Assembly (NCBI GenBank): GCA_022826645.1
Contig: JAJDUM010000030.1
Span: forward strand, 18,771-82,770
DNA length: 64,000 nucleotides
Direction: 5' to 3'
From: Candidatus Poribacteria bacterium
Lineage (GTDB): Bacteria > Poribacteria > WGA-4E > PCPOR2b
Below, in pieces: positions 53,935 to 63,860 of the stretch (within the stretch, counting starts at the first letter, position 1; the number at the start of each line of letters is the position of its first letter). The notes under the pieces were generated by a model. That model was not told the origin of the DNA and searched no databases. It worked only from the letters and a program-made list of their open reading frames with translations. Made by a program: the position numbers and the translations under genes.

Positions 53935-56900
53935 TTACTTTGCCAGAAATTCATAATACTGATCCACCATTTTCCGGTATTCAGGCGGCACATCCTCTTT
54001 AAGCACCTGCGCGAGTTGCTTCTTTTCCTGAATTACGGTCAAGCGCTCTTCAATCGCTCGCTCAAGTTTCCTCAGTTCGCGCAGAGAGAAATCGTAGACG
54101 GGAAACGGTGCTCTCCGGGTTCCCGGACGATTATTCATCGCACGAATCGCCCCAAGCCAAAGCTCTCTGAGTTCGCGGTCTGAATCCGCACCTCCAGCCT
54201 GTGCCTGTTCCTCACCCTGAGCATCTCCTTCGCCCTGTGCTTCCATCACTTCTTGGGCACGCTCCTGTATCTGCGCCTGCTGTTCAGATAACTGCTGTTG
54301 CCGAGCCTCCTGTTCTGGCGTTAGCGGTGTTTCTTGGTTGTCCATTGCCTCAAGTTCGCGCTGGATGTCTTCCATCTGAGCTGCCCAACTTTCGATCTGT
54401 TCCAATGCCGCGTCGAGCCGCTCCTCCTCTGTCTCGGCTAAATTTGTCCTCGCCTGCTGTAGGTCATCGCGTGCTTCCAAGAGGGTATCCAGAACCTCCC
54501 GTTGTTCCCGCTCTGAGGATTGGAAATTCCGCCACTGCAATGCCCGTTGTGCGTCCTCCATATTTCCAGATACCTGCTCCTCAATGAGGCGACGATTGGC
54601 GTCCGCGACGTTTCGTGCCGCTTGAGGTTCATTCTCGTTGAGCGTCTCCCGTAGGTTCGAGAGGCTACGTTGTAGCTGCTCAAGGTCTCGGCGAAGGGTT
54701 CGCTGTTCATTCGCCAACTGAGAGGCGTTCCGCAGATCCTCAAGACTGACTCCATCCTGTCGGGTTTCTTCTTCAAGGGTTTCCGTCTGCTCTCGGATCT
54801 CCGATTGCCTAGTGATGAGCCGGTCGATCGATTCGGTTGCCTCTTCAAGCGCTTGATCCGTATACTGTGCGGCGACCTTCTCAAGCTCCTCGATCGCTTG
54901 CTGCAAATTTTCTTCGGCTTTTTGACCTTTCGCCGCACCCATCTGCGCCTGTCCAGCCCCCATGTTTTTCGAGGCTTCCTGCATATTTTCAGATGCCTGC
55001 TGCAACGCTTCGCCCGCTTGAACCATGCGCTGCCCCGTGTTGTTCTGGTCAGCACCCTGACCGGACGCTTGCCCCATCTGTTGCGCTTGTTCTGCCATCT
55101 GTTGCGCTTGTCCCGCTAACTGCCCCTCTTGCTGGCTATTTTGCCGCATCTCTCGCTGTGAAGGCTGCTGCTCCCGTGCCAATCGCTGGCTCTGTTCTGT
55201 GAGTTGTTCCTGTTGGCCAAGCATATCTCTCGCCTGGTCCAATAGCTCCTGCGTTTGCTCTGCCATCTGCTCATCTAACTCGTTTTCATCCTGCTCAATG
55301 GCGTCTTGGAGATCCTCCATATCCATCTCTATATTATCGGCAGCTGCTTGGCTGCCATTCGACCGCATTCGCGTTAAGACCTTATCTAACTCCATCATAG
55401 CTTTGGTGAGGAGTTCGAGAGCGTCCTGTTCATGCGGAAGTGCCGCTTTCGGATTTACGGCATTGAGTTCGTCGGTTGCTTCACCCATCTTGGTGACAGC
55501 CTGCTCCAAACTCATCAGCATTTCGGGGTCTACATTTGCATCGCGCATCGACATACTCAACTCATCGACAGCCCGCTGTGTCTTGTCTTTGAGTTGATCC
55601 TGCTCTTCACCTATCTTTTTGACGGAGGATCGGTAGTCTTCCGTCACAGGCGATGGACGAGAGTGGATGTGCTTCCATGTGTTCTTGATAATTTTCCGTT
55701 GATCCGCGATTAAATTGGGGAACGGTTGTTCCGCTGGACCTTGCTGCCCCTCTACCTCCATCTGCATATACCGTTCATTGAACGGGCGCACCTCGATGAA
55801 ATAAAGTTCAGAGGTGCTTACCCCCGGACCTGTTCGCGTGTTGTTGTCAGTGGCTTGTGCGTAGTAGGAGATCAGTTCCCCCGGCTCCACATCGAGCTCT
55901 TCAAGATAGAAAACGTAAGTACCGGAGATTATTTTTTCCGCTTTAACCTCGACCGTCTCCACCGGCAATTCTTGCGGTTCACCGGATCCGATGCTGTACA
56001 TCAACGTCATGTTTTCAACGCCGTAGTCGTCTGTCGCCTCTGCAAGGACCCTGACCTCCTCTAACTTCGTGGCTTTTATATCCCTTCCCGGTTCCTTGAT
56101 AACAATCACAGGTGGCTCATCGGGGATCGCTGTAACGGTATATTCGATCGGAGTCTGGTTATTGAAGCCATCGACACAGAGCAGTTCAACGGTATACTTT
56201 CCGTCGTTCAACACATCAAGGGTCGTGGTAAGTGTGTTTCCATCGGAGATAAGCATGGAGGTTGGATCACCCGCGTCCACTGTGAGCCCCGCTGATTGGA
56301 TGGCTTTGTTCGTTGTGATGCGGACTTCTGCTTGAGAACCGGAGACAGCGCGGATGTTCCCGTCCCCCTGCTGCGTAATCGGTTTCAGTTTTGTGTATTC
56401 AGGATAGGTGTAGGAAACCTCAATGGCAGTAACTTTGGGCGTATCAAAGACTTCAACGGTATAGTGCTCCGATTCCGCTTCGTTCGCTGCCACATAGTAT
56501 TCTATATTTTCATTAATATTGAAGATTTCGTAGCCAAACCTGTGCCTATCACCCTCGATTCGCACCATATCAATCTCTTGACGCTGCGGTTCCGTGTCAA
56601 CAACTGGGACCTGCTTTGTATAAACGAGCCGTGCCTTGTCCGCGGATTTGCCGGTCACTTCGAGGTTAATTGCAAGGCTTCGACCCCGTAAAATACGAGC
56701 GTTCCCCGGATCGACGGTCAGTTTTGTCGTAAATACCGGTTCGGTTTTTTTCCACGGACTCAATAGGCGATTCAGAGAGGTGTTAAGTTCGGTGGGAAAG
56801 ATCAGAGCCAAAAGCGCACAGCCGGCGAACACAGCAACCGCAATACCGACGTGCTTGCGTTTTCTGCTTTTATCGACCGTTGCCTTGAAATCGATTCCTT

Positions 56901-57309
56901 CAGTCCGTTCCACAGCATCCGTAACCAATCGCTGCAACAGATGTGATTTGATCGGATCTTCGGTTTCCGCATCGCCGAACTGAAGGGCGCTGACAAGACG
57001 ATCCTCAAGATCCCGGTGTTTCCGCTCAACGTTGAGCGCGACATCGTGCGGCGTCAGTTTCACCCGAAGCGGTTGAATAAGGTATCTATAAAGCAGATAA
57101 CCCGCAGCGGCAACTATACCGACGAGTAGCACAATCCGGACGCTGTGCGGTAACGGCATCAACAGGTCTACGATCGCTGCCCCAGCGAGAATCGCAATCA
57201 ATCCAACGATAGCAATCGCGCAACCCGTCCAAAATAGTGTCCGTTTCCAAACACGTCGGGCTTCCAAGACCCTTGCTTGTAACTCTGCATAACCCTCCCT
57301 TGCTGCCAC
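53935..57309 (-). CDS. DUF4175-family large membrane protein
   Basis: 1124 residues from a GTG start with GGAGG upstream. Three hydrophobic segments lie near the N terminus: about 25-50 (ILAGAAIVDLL), 56-76 (IVLLVGIVAAAGYLLYRYL) and 155-170 (GIAVAVFAGCALLALIFP). A large beta-rich extracytoplasmic part (about 190-520) precedes a long Q-, E- and A-rich coiled coil (about 540-1050). The C terminus contains ELWLGAIRAMNNRPGTRRAPFPVYDFSL-like family elements. DUF4175 proteins are often encoded near MoxR or VWA genes; the role is not known. Confidence 0.75.
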   Translation of the reverse strand: MAAREGYAELQARVLEARRVWKRTLFWTGCAIAIVGLIAILAGAAIVDLLMPLPHSVRIVLLVGIVAAAGYLLYRYLIQPLRVKLTPHDVALNVERKHRDLEDRLVSALQFGDAETEDPIKSHLLQRLVTDAVERTEGIDFKATVDKSRKRKHVGIAVAVFAGCALLALIFPTELNTSLNRLLSPWKKTEPVFTTKLTVDPGNARILRGRSLAINLEVTGKSADKARLVYTKQVPVVDTEPQRQEIDMVRIEGDRHRFGYEIFNINENIEYYVAANEAESEHYTVEVFDTPKVTAIEVSYTYPEYTKLKPITQQGDGNIRAVSGSQAEVRITTNKAIQSAGLTVDAGDPTSMLISDGNTLTTTLDVLNDGKYTVELLCVDGFNNQTPIEYTVTAIPDEPPVIVIKEPGRDIKATKLEEVRVLAEATDDYGVENMTLMYSIGSGEPQELPVETVEVKAEKIISGTYVFYLEELDVEPGELISYYAQATDNNTRTGPGVSTSELYFIEVRPFNERYMQMEVEGQQGPAEQPFPNLIADQRKIIKNTWKHIHSRPSPVTEDYRSSVKKIGEEQDQLKDKTQRAVDELSMSMRDANVDPEMLMSLEQAVTKMGEATDELNAVNPKAALPHEQDALELLTKAMMELDKVLTRMRSNGSQAAADNIEMDMEDLQDAIEQDENELDEQMAEQTQELLDQARDMLGQQEQLTEQSQRLAREQQPSQREMRQNSQQEGQLAGQAQQMAEQAQQMGQASGQGADQNNTGQRMVQAGEALQQASENMQEASKNMGAGQAQMGAAKGQKAEENLQQAIEELEKVAAQYTDQALEEATESIDRLITRQSEIREQTETLEEETRQDGVSLEDLRNASQLANEQRTLRRDLEQLQRSLSNLRETLNENEPQAARNVADANRRLIEEQVSGNMEDAQRALQWRNFQSSEREQREVLDTLLEARDDLQQARTNLAETEEERLDAALEQIESWAAQMEDIQRELEAMDNQETPLTPEQEARQQQLSEQQAQIQERAQEVMEAQGEGDAQGEEQAQAGGADSDRELRELWLGAIRAMNNRPGTRRAPFPVYDFSLRELRKLERAIEERLTVIQEKKQLAQVLKEDVPPEYRKMVDQYYEFLAK

Positions 57310-57379
57310 TGTTTACCTCCAGTCTGGATATATGATTTGTGAGCAGATTGGTTCGTCGTTCTTTCGTTCCGTAAGTATA

Positions 57380-58306
57380 TTAGACGGAGTTCTTTGCCAG
57401 AAGGTTATCCACAATTCCTTCCATCGATGCAAACTGAGAGATGTCTATCCATTCAATCCGTGGATCGTTGCGAAACCATGTCAACTGCCGTTTGGCGAAC
57501 CGGCGGGTGTTCTGTTTTAACAGCGCGACTGCCTCATCAAGCGTTCGCCCCCCGTCGACATAATCGATGAGTTCCTTGTATCCGAAACTCTGCATTGCCA
57601 CACAGTTACGGGGATAACCTCGATCCAATAGTCCTTTGACCTCCTCTATTAACCCTGCCTCTACCATCAAATCTACGCGATCTTCAATCCGCCGATAGAG
57701 CACCTCACGCGGCATGTTAAGCCCGAATGCCCGAAATAGGTAACGCGGTTCATTCTTCTTCCACTGCCCTTGTAGAGCAGAAATGGGTTTCCCTGTCAGT
57801 TCATAAACCTCTAAAGCGCGGATAATTCGGACAAGGTTATTTGGGTGAATCCGATTTGCTGCCTCCGGATCGCATTGGTGTAACTGTTCATGCAGGACAA
57901 CGTTGCCGTGTTCCTCCACTTCCCGTTGGAGTCTCGCTCGAATCTCGATATCTGCACCGGGACCTTCAAAAAGCCCATCAATGAGACCACGAAAATATAA
58001 CCCCGCCCCGCCAACAGCCATCGTTCGTTTGCCACGCTCCCCAATTTCTTCAATCGTACTATCCGCCAACCGCTGGTACTCTGCGACGGAGAAGGATTGA
58101 TCCACGTCCACACAATCAATGAGGTGGTGGGGCACCGCCTGCCGTTGATCTGGCGTTGGCTTTGCTGTGCCAATATCCATCTCCCGATAGATCTGCCGTG
58201 AATCCAATGACACAATTTCAGCGTCAAGCTGCTGCGCGAGCTGGATCGCTATTTCAGTCTTACCGACAGTGGTCGGACCAACAATGCAAATCAATGAAGA
58301 TTTCAT
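57380..58306 (-). CDS. miaA: tRNA dimethylallyltransferase
   Basis: 308 residues. P-loop GPTTVGKTEIAIQLA, the conserved DSRQIYREMDIGTAKP, PHHLIDCVD, and the R-A-L-E-V-Y (IIRALEVYELTG) and C-terminal motif TRRFAKRQLTWFR. It adds an isopentenyl-type group to A37 of tRNAs that read UNN codons. The length is normal. The ribosome site before the ATG is weak. It lies 70 bp from the DUF4175 gene. Confidence 0.95.
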   Translation of the reverse strand: MKSSLICIVGPTTVGKTEIAIQLAQQLDAEIVSLDSRQIYREMDIGTAKPTPDQRQAVPHHLIDCVDVDQSFSVAEYQRLADSTIEEIGERGKRTMAVGGAGLYFRGLIDGLFEGPGADIEIRARLQREVEEHGNVVLHEQLHQCDPEAANRIHPNNLVRIIRALEVYELTGKPISALQGQWKKNEPRYLFRAFGLNMPREVLYRRIEDRVDLMVEAGLIEEVKGLLDRGYPRNCVAMQSFGYKELIDYVDGGRTLDEAVALLKQNTRRFAKRQLTWFRNDPRIEWIDISQFASMEGIVDNLLAKNSV

Positions 58307-58507
58307 AGCGTGGAGTGTGATGTATTATGGAACCCTTGGTGTGAGTTGGTCAGGATGTCACTTCCATATTGTTCAAGTTGAGCGTAGCAAAATCCCGATC
58401 TATCGGGGCATTCATTCCGTCAATCTGTGCGATTTTTGTTCGTGGAGATTCGTGGAATGAACCAATGTACTAATGAACCAATTTACGTTTCACCCATCAC
58501 GTTTCAC

Positions 58508-59206
58508 TTAGTCAATCGTCAGCGCACATCGGAATCCGAAGTCACTGAACTGTTTCTCCGGACTGAGACTACTCCGCGCCGCGCAACGCGCAAAGCGGAC
58601 GCTATGACGCCACGAACCACCACGTGCGACGCGGCGATCGCTATGCCTTGGTCCAGTCGGATTACGATCCGGTGAAATCTCATAGTAGGCTGGGTCATAA
58701 TTGTCGGCGCACCATTCGTGGACACCCTCTGACATATTGTAAAGCCCATAACCGTTAGGACCATCAGTTCCAATCGGAAAATGCGGGGCATTCCGTCCTC
58801 CCGCATGGTCCTCGTGCAATTCATCGCCCCACGGATACTCCCTACCTTCCAATCCGCCTCGTGCCGCTCTTTCACGCTCCGCTTCTGTCGGGAGACGATA
58901 CGCTTTACTCGTCAGCTCCTTTAACCACTCGCAGTAAGCGACGGCGTCGTGCCAACTGGGTCCAACAATCGGTTGGTCTGGGTGTTGGAACTTAGATTCA
59001 CCCCAAAACCGTGGGGGTGGATGACCTGTCATCTCCATAAAGCACTTATATTCTCGATTGGTCACTGGGGATCGAGCAATGCCGAAGGTATCCACCCATA
59101 CACGGTGGACAGGGCGCTCATTCGCTGCACCGTTTTCGCTTCCCATAAGAAAATCCCCGTCGGGGACAGTAACGATATCAGGCTCAATGAATTCCGGTGA
59201 TTGCAT
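58508..59206 (-). CDS. SUMF1/formylglycine-generating-enzyme-type domain protein
   Basis: 232 residues. It has the domain pattern VPDGDFLMGSENG, SPVTNREYKCFM, GPSWHDAVAYCEWL, YRLPTEAERERAARGG, YPWGD, and ARGGSWRHSVRFARCAARSSLSPEKQFSDFGFRCA. The paired cysteines of true formylglycine-generating enzymes are not visible in the usual place; only single cysteines in RCAARS and FRCA occur. It is therefore more likely an SUMF1-like domain with other function than a sulfatase-activating enzyme. No signal peptide is seen. Confidence 0.85.
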   Translation of the reverse strand: MQSPEFIEPDIVTVPDGDFLMGSENGAANERPVHRVWVDTFGIARSPVTNREYKCFMEMTGHPPPRFWGESKFQHPDQPIVGPSWHDAVAYCEWLKELTSKAYRLPTEAERERAARGGLEGREYPWGDELHEDHAGGRNAPHFPIGTDGPNGYGLYNMSEGVHEWCADNYDPAYYEISPDRNPTGPRHSDRRVARGGSWRHSVRFARCAARSSLSPEKQFSDFGFRCALTID

Positions 59207-59357
59207 CGGTGCGTCTGTTCTCCGTCGAAACTTACCAACCCTGTGCGATTTTGGGTGTTTTCATGCCCTCGGATTTCACCTTGACAGGTATGCAAAATTG
59301 TGCCATTATAGCACCCCAACTTTTTGGATGTCAACTCTAACCTTAAGGTGATAGAAG

Positions 59358-59936
59358 ATGGCGTGGATCCGAACCATCCCCGAATCAGAGGCAACAGGCA
59401 TCGTCAAGGAAGAATATGACGCAGGAATTGAGCGCACCGGCCGAGTCTACAACATCGTCAAGCTGTTCAGTATCAAGCCAGAAAGCCTCAAAGCGTTCAT
59501 CAATCAGTATGAAGTCGCCATGTTCGGCCCCTCCAAATTGAGTCGGACGGAACGGGAGATGATAGCGACTGTGGTTTCGCAGATTAACGCTTGCCGATAC
59601 TGAGTCCAAGCCCACGGCGAAGACCTGCGGGAACAGGTCCACGAAGATAAACTCGTTCATCAAATCAAAACGGATTTCCGAGCTGCGAATTTGGACCCAA
59701 CCATGAGAGCGATCTTGGATTTTGCTGAGAAGGTCACACTTGCCGCCTACACGGTTCAACCATCAGACCTAGATCTGCTCAGATCACACGGCTTGGATGA
59801 CGAAACGATCTTCGATGTCGTTGAGATCGTTGGGTTCTTCAATTCCATCAACCGGATTGCCGATGCACTTGGGGTTGAGTTGGAGGACTTTCTTGATGTG
59901 GCAGATCTGCCGTCACAACCTGCAGCTGGAGACTAA
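59358..59936 (+). CDS. AhpD-like alkylhydroperoxidase selenoprotein (C-x-x-Sec)
   Basis: 192 residues with an in-frame TGA at 59601-59603 (residue 82). The sequence reads NACRY, then TGA, then VQAHG. In the peroxidase-related AhpD/CMD family this is N-x-C-x-Y-C-V-x-A-H-G, so C79-x-x-Sec82 with the proton-relay H86. The N-terminal LSRTEREMIATVVSQIN and C-terminal FFNSINRIADALGV are typical of that family, and both sides join in frame. A hairpin like a SECIS follows. The first ATG is used. It is predicted to reduce peroxides. The next gene overlaps its stop by one base. Confidence 0.83.
59622..59639 (+). promoter_or_regulatory. Putative bacterial SECIS hairpin
   Basis: GACCTG and CAGGTC pair perfectly around the loop CGGGAA. 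The loop begins 24 nt after the TGA at 59601-59603. The loop is almost the same as in the two peroxiredoxin hairpins (CGGGAT). Confidence 0.65.
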
Positions 59937-60685
59937 TGAAAATTGAAATGCCGACCGAGCCAAACCTCGAAAATTATTTCTCTGCTGTCATCAAAGAGGG
60001 ATTATATCCAAATAGAGGAAATCTCCAATTCCACTTGAAGACTCTGTTCAAGGACATTACTCTCGAAAACAAACGAGCACTTGATATCGGCGGCGGGAGC
60101 GGCTTACACAGTTTCTATGTGGCGTGTATGGGTGCTAAGGAGGTTGTATGCATCGAACCGGAAACGGAGGGCAGTCGCTCCGGGATGGGGGAAAAGTTTC
60201 GGAAGTTAGGTGAGATTCTTGGACAAGATCATGTGAGGTTTGAGCCTGTTACATTTCAAGCTTTTGAGCCCGGGGGAAAGCAATTTGACGTTATCTTACT
60301 CCACAGCTCAATAAACCACTTAGACGAAACTGCTTGCATCAACCTGCTCAACAGTGAAGCGTCCAGAGCAATTTATCTGGATATATTCTCAAAGCTCAGT
60401 TCACTCGCAAGTGATGGGGCAAAGTTAATCGTTTGCGACTGCTCAAGATATAATGTCTTCGCCTTACTCAGAGTTAGGAATCCCTTTGCTCCGACGATAG
60501 AGTGGCATAAACATCAGGCACCAGAAGTCTGGACGGATCTGCTAAGCCAAGTCGGATTCACTAATCCGCGTGTCAGATGGACCGCTTTCAACACACTGCG
60601 CGCTCCGGGGAGGATCCTGTTAGGCAATAAGCTGCTATCCTATTTTCTCAGAAGTCACTTCCACTTCACGATGGAGAAGCCTTAA
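59936..60685 (+). CDS. SAM-dependent methyltransferase
   Basis: 249 residues. Class I motif ALDIGGGSGLHSFYVACMGA followed by the acidic strand VVCIEPE; the rest has the usual Rossmann alternation (KQFDVILLHSSINHLDE). The start overlaps the previous stop by one base (TAATG), so it is translated with the AhpD-like selenoprotein. The substrate cannot be assigned; a selenium or peroxide link is not shown. Confidence 0.82.
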   Translation: MKIEMPTEPNLENYFSAVIKEGLYPNRGNLQFHLKTLFKDITLENKRALDIGGGSGLHSFYVACMGAKEVVCIEPETEGSRSGMGEKFRKLGEILGQDHVRFEPVTFQAFEPGGKQFDVILLHSSINHLDETACINLLNSEASRAIYLDIFSKLSSLASDGAKLIVCDCSRYNVFALLRVRNPFAPTIEWHKHQAPEVWTDLLSQVGFTNPRVRWTAFNTLRAPGRILLGNKLLSYFLRSHFHFTMEKP

Positions 60686-60707
60686 CGTCCTTCTGTATCC
60701 AACGAGC

Positions 60708-61964
60708 TCAAGGGCGATTCCGCTGCCATTTTGGGTTAGATCTTAGGCTTCGCGTTTCCTTGATCACCGCATCCAGCGTCACCATCGGCTCGTTTCCTTT
60801 CTGCTGTAGAAATGCGGAGATCCCTGCTGGTACACAGAAATGCTCGTGGGGACCGACTTTTTTCTCAACGCCAGCCATCTGCACAACCCCCCGTCCACGG
60901 ACAACAGAGACAATACAAAAGCGGTCAGTCCGCAGGTTCAAACCGTATTCATTGACCCGTGCCACAGACAATTCCAAGCCACCGATTCCATCTCCGTCGG
61001 TGGCTGAAGCCGGGATGATTGGGTAACGCACAGGGGAGAACCTCTCCGCAGCCTTATCGATTTCACGTTCGAGATAAATCGTCTGGTTCATTTGACGGCT
61101 GTAAACGGGTGTCCTCTCAAGTTTCTCTAACTCGATCGGTTGTGCCTCCACGTCCAGAAATACGCCCCACCCGCCGCGTGTCAACGATCCAAAGATGAAC
61201 GGGACGTGATGCTGCATGGTGCTGTCATTGACATATCCGTGTCTCACCTTCGGAGGGATGGGCATGGCGTAACCTTCGTCTACCTCCGCGTAACACTCAC
61301 CGAGAACCGTGTTGCCGTGCAGCGGTCCATATCCCAAATGAATCTCGACGCCGTCTTGATGGAGATGAAACGGCACATCCGACCGAGGACCATCAAGGTA
61401 CGCCAGATTCCACGAGTGATAATCCCCATAAACGAGCGGCACGATCGTAATACCAAGATTTGGCACGATGAAACTGGCTTGCTCCGGGGCATGCGTATCC
61501 AATGTCGTATGGATGCCGTTGCCGTTGGCGATCTCTTCCATCAGTTCGGTGAACCGATCTCGAACCTTCCGCATCGACTCCAGCTTGCACGTCTCAACCC
61601 CTTCACCCAATGATTCAATGACCCTTGGGATGTTGGTAGCGTAGCGGTAAAACGTGGAGATCAGAGCGCGAAAGTCGGTTTCCACCACATCCATTGTCTG
61701 ATTCGCTAAGTCTATCAGGAGCTCTACCGCCCGCTTGCGATGCGCCTCCGTGAGCGGGTCGCACATCTCAATTTCATCGATTGCTACCCGCGTGGCGTGA
61801 AAAGCACCGATTGTATGACCACGAAAGGCGTAGCTGTATAATCGTGCTAAGGCAACATCTTCGGGCGTAATTTCTGCCGGTGTGCGCCCTTTCTCGTGGC
61901 TCTCACGCGCCAAGTCAACAAGCCGTGCATAATTGGAATGGACCTGCATGGTCATTTTTTCCAT
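60708..61964 (-). CDS. Cupin-fold protein of unknown function
   Basis: 418 residues. The first half is alpha-helical (about 1-150) and the second contains two cupin-like stretches: PFHLHQDGVEIHLGYGP with two histidines and a glutamate, followed by IPPKVRHGYVND, and later VVRGRGVVQMAG and VGPHEHFCVPAGI. The metal ligands are consistent with a bicupin. No closer family is recognised. The GGGAG upstream is nearer to the fourth codon, so the start may be ATG 61955. It precedes (on the minus strand) nothing obvious in an operon. Confidence 0.65.
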   Translation of the reverse strand: MEKMTMQVHSNYARLVDLARESHEKGRTPAEITPEDVALARLYSYAFRGHTIGAFHATRVAIDEIEMCDPLTEAHRKRAVELLIDLANQTMDVVETDFRALISTFYRYATNIPRVIESLGEGVETCKLESMRKVRDRFTELMEEIANGNGIHTTLDTHAPEQASFIVPNLGITIVPLVYGDYHSWNLAYLDGPRSDVPFHLHQDGVEIHLGYGPLHGNTVLGECYAEVDEGYAMPIPPKVRHGYVNDSTMQHHVPFIFGSLTRGGWGVFLDVEAQPIELEKLERTPVYSRQMNQTIYLEREIDKAAERFSPVRYPIIPASATDGDGIGGLELSVARVNEYGLNLRTDRFCIVSVVRGRGVVQMAGVEKKVGPHEHFCVPAGISAFLQQKGNEPMVTLDAVIKETRSLRSNPKWQRNRP

Positions 61965-62023
61965 CTCCCTGCCCGTAGAGCAACCCTTGTGGTTGCCTTT
62001 ATCCCTTTGCCTCGCAGTTGCAC

Positions 62024-62773
62024 CTAACCCGCTGTAAATCCACCATCTATTGGTAGCGCGATCCCGGTCACGAAAACAGATTCGTCCGACGCTAAGAACA
62101 GTGCGCCGTAGGCGATCTCCTGCGGTGTGGCGAGGCGTTTCATCGGGTGCTGATCAGCGAGAGCGCGATATTCCTCCTCCGTTTTCAGAACACCTGCTAA
62201 GAGTGGGGTTTCAGTGAAACCGGGGCAGAGGCAGTTGACACGGACGTTGTCGGTTGCATAGTCGAGTGCCATACCGCGCGTCAGATTGGCAACCCCGCCT
62301 TTGGTAGCAACGTAAGCCGCACGGGTCTGCGCGCCGACGAGACCGTAGATCGACGCCATGTTGATAATCGAGCCGCCGCCGTTCTTGATCATTTCGGGAA
62401 TGGCGTACTTTGAGCCGAGGAAGACCCCTTTCAGGTTGATGTCAACGCAGCGATCCCAGTCATCCTCCGGCAGCTCCACAACCGGTAGGCGCATCGCAAT
62501 ACCAGCGTTGTTGAACAGTACATCCAACTTGCCGCAAGCGTCGATCGCTGATTGCACCATCGCCTGTACATCTGCCGCTACCGTTACATCGGTGCGGACG
62601 AACATCGCTTCGCCGCCTTCGGAATTAATCTGGTCAACAACCTCGTTTCCTCCGGCTTCGTCCAGATCCGCCACGACAACCTTTGCCCCCTCTTCGGCAA
62701 ATAAAAGGGCTGTTGCCTGTCCGATTCCAGAGGCAGCACCGGTGATGATTGTCACTTTACCTTCGAGTCTCAT
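62024..62773 (-). CDS. Short-chain dehydrogenase/reductase
   Basis: 249 residues of the classical SDR family. NAD(P) motif GAASGIGQATALLFAEEG, acidic ADLDEAGG (suggesting NAD), NNAGIA, the catalytic serine in NMASIYGLVG and YVATKGG with Y-x3-K. The C-terminal PIDGGFTAG is typical. It oxidises or reduces a sugar or hydroxy acid. AAGGA precedes the ATG. It lies 36 bp from the FAH-family gene on the same strand. Confidence 0.92.
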   Translation of the reverse strand: MRLEGKVTIITGAASGIGQATALLFAEEGAKVVVADLDEAGGNEVVDQINSEGGEAMFVRTDVTVAADVQAMVQSAIDACGKLDVLFNNAGIAMRLPVVELPEDDWDRCVDINLKGVFLGSKYAIPEMIKNGGGSIINMASIYGLVGAQTRAAYVATKGGVANLTRGMALDYATDNVRVNCLCPGFTETPLLAGVLKTEEEYRALADQHPMKRLATPQEIAYGALFLASDESVFVTGIALPIDGGFTAG

Positions 62774-62809
62774 AGTGCGTCCTTATCCTCCGTTCCGCGA
62801 ATCTCCGAC

Positions 62810-63835
62810 CTATTGCTGCTTCTCTTGCCACGCCGCTGGATTCTCTGTTTTCTCCTCGATCTGATTACGGAGCATCCCAATCCCTTCAACCTCTAACTCA
62901 ATAACATCGCCGGGCTGAATCCACCGATCCAACTCCCAGCCACAACCTTTGCCAACCGTGCCAGATCCAAGAAAATCGCCCACACAAAGCGTTTCAGACT
63001 GCGACACAAAGGAGATCATCTCTGCGAAAGTGTAGTACATATCCGATGTGTTTCCGTCTGCCCAAACTTCGCCGTTGATCCGCGCGATCATCCGCAGGTT
63101 ATACGGGTCGTTGATGTCATCAGGCGTTACGAGGCACGGTCCCATGATATTGCTATTATCGAAATCTTTCCCCTTGGCGGGCCCGAGTGCCAACGTCATG
63201 TGGCGAAACTGAATGTCGCGTGCGCTGATGTCGTTATAGATGGTGTAACCGCCGATATAGTTCGGCGCGTCCTCGACTGAGATATTCTTCCCTTCCTTGC
63301 CGATATAAACGCCCCACTCCAGTTCAAAATCGAGTTTCTCAGTATAGTTGGGCCAAGTCACCGGTGCCTCATGTCCGGCAATGGAAGCAGGACTCGTGCT
63401 GCCACGATAGTAGTTCGGCAACTTAAACCATTCGGGCGAGATCTCCTTACCGGTGATCAGCGCAGCGGCGTCCATATGCGTCTTAAACACGCCGAAATCC
63501 CGCAGGCTAGCGGGACGTGGAAACGGTGCGAGCAGCGTAACCTGATCCGCCGAATAGACGATCTGTTCACCGCGGATACCAGTGGGGGTTCCGTCAAGGT
63601 GGTCGAGGCTCGCCTGTGCCGCCTTTCTCGATCGCTCTCCCCGTTCAAAGTATTGGATCATGTCCGACGGCAGGATGGCATCCGCACTCTGACATGCGGC
63701 AGATTGCCCCTGTGTCTCTGAAAGATGAAGGGCATAAGCGGAATTGAGATCAACGATTTGATCGCCATCGATCATCGCTCCAAGTCGCTGCTGTTTTCCA
63801 AGTTGTGTTGTGATTTCAAAGGTAACCAGTTTCAT
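62810..63835 (-). CDS. Fumarylacetoacetate hydrolase (FAH) family protein
   Basis: 341 residues. FAH-domain features are DFELEWGVYIGKEGKNISVEDA with the metal acidic residues, GGYTIYNDISARDIQ, and GDFLGSGTVGKGCGWELDRW; an N-terminal domain of about 100 residues is typical of the longer members. Family members cleave carbon-carbon bonds in acylpyruvate-type acids or act as decarboxylases or hydratases in sugar-acid breakdown. GAGGAA precedes the ATG. It heads a same-strand pair with the SDR gene. Confidence 0.9.
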   Translation of the reverse strand: MKLVTFEITTQLGKQQRLGAMIDGDQIVDLNSAYALHLSETQGQSAACQSADAILPSDMIQYFERGERSRKAAQASLDHLDGTPTGIRGEQIVYSADQVTLLAPFPRPASLRDFGVFKTHMDAAALITGKEISPEWFKLPNYYRGSTSPASIAGHEAPVTWPNYTEKLDFELEWGVYIGKEGKNISVEDAPNYIGGYTIYNDISARDIQFRHMTLALGPAKGKDFDNSNIMGPCLVTPDDINDPYNLRMIARINGEVWADGNTSDMYYTFAEMISFVSQSETLCVGDFLGSGTVGKGCGWELDRWIQPGDVIELEVEGIGMLRNQIEEKTENPAAWQEKQQ

Positions 63836-63860
63836 TGATATTCCTCAGGTTTTTTCTTTG

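Noticed and set aside
59691..59936. A separate 81-residue gene after the AhpD-like fragment
   Set aside because: It is in frame with the upstream part, completes the family domain, and the bases between have no stop other than the TGA.
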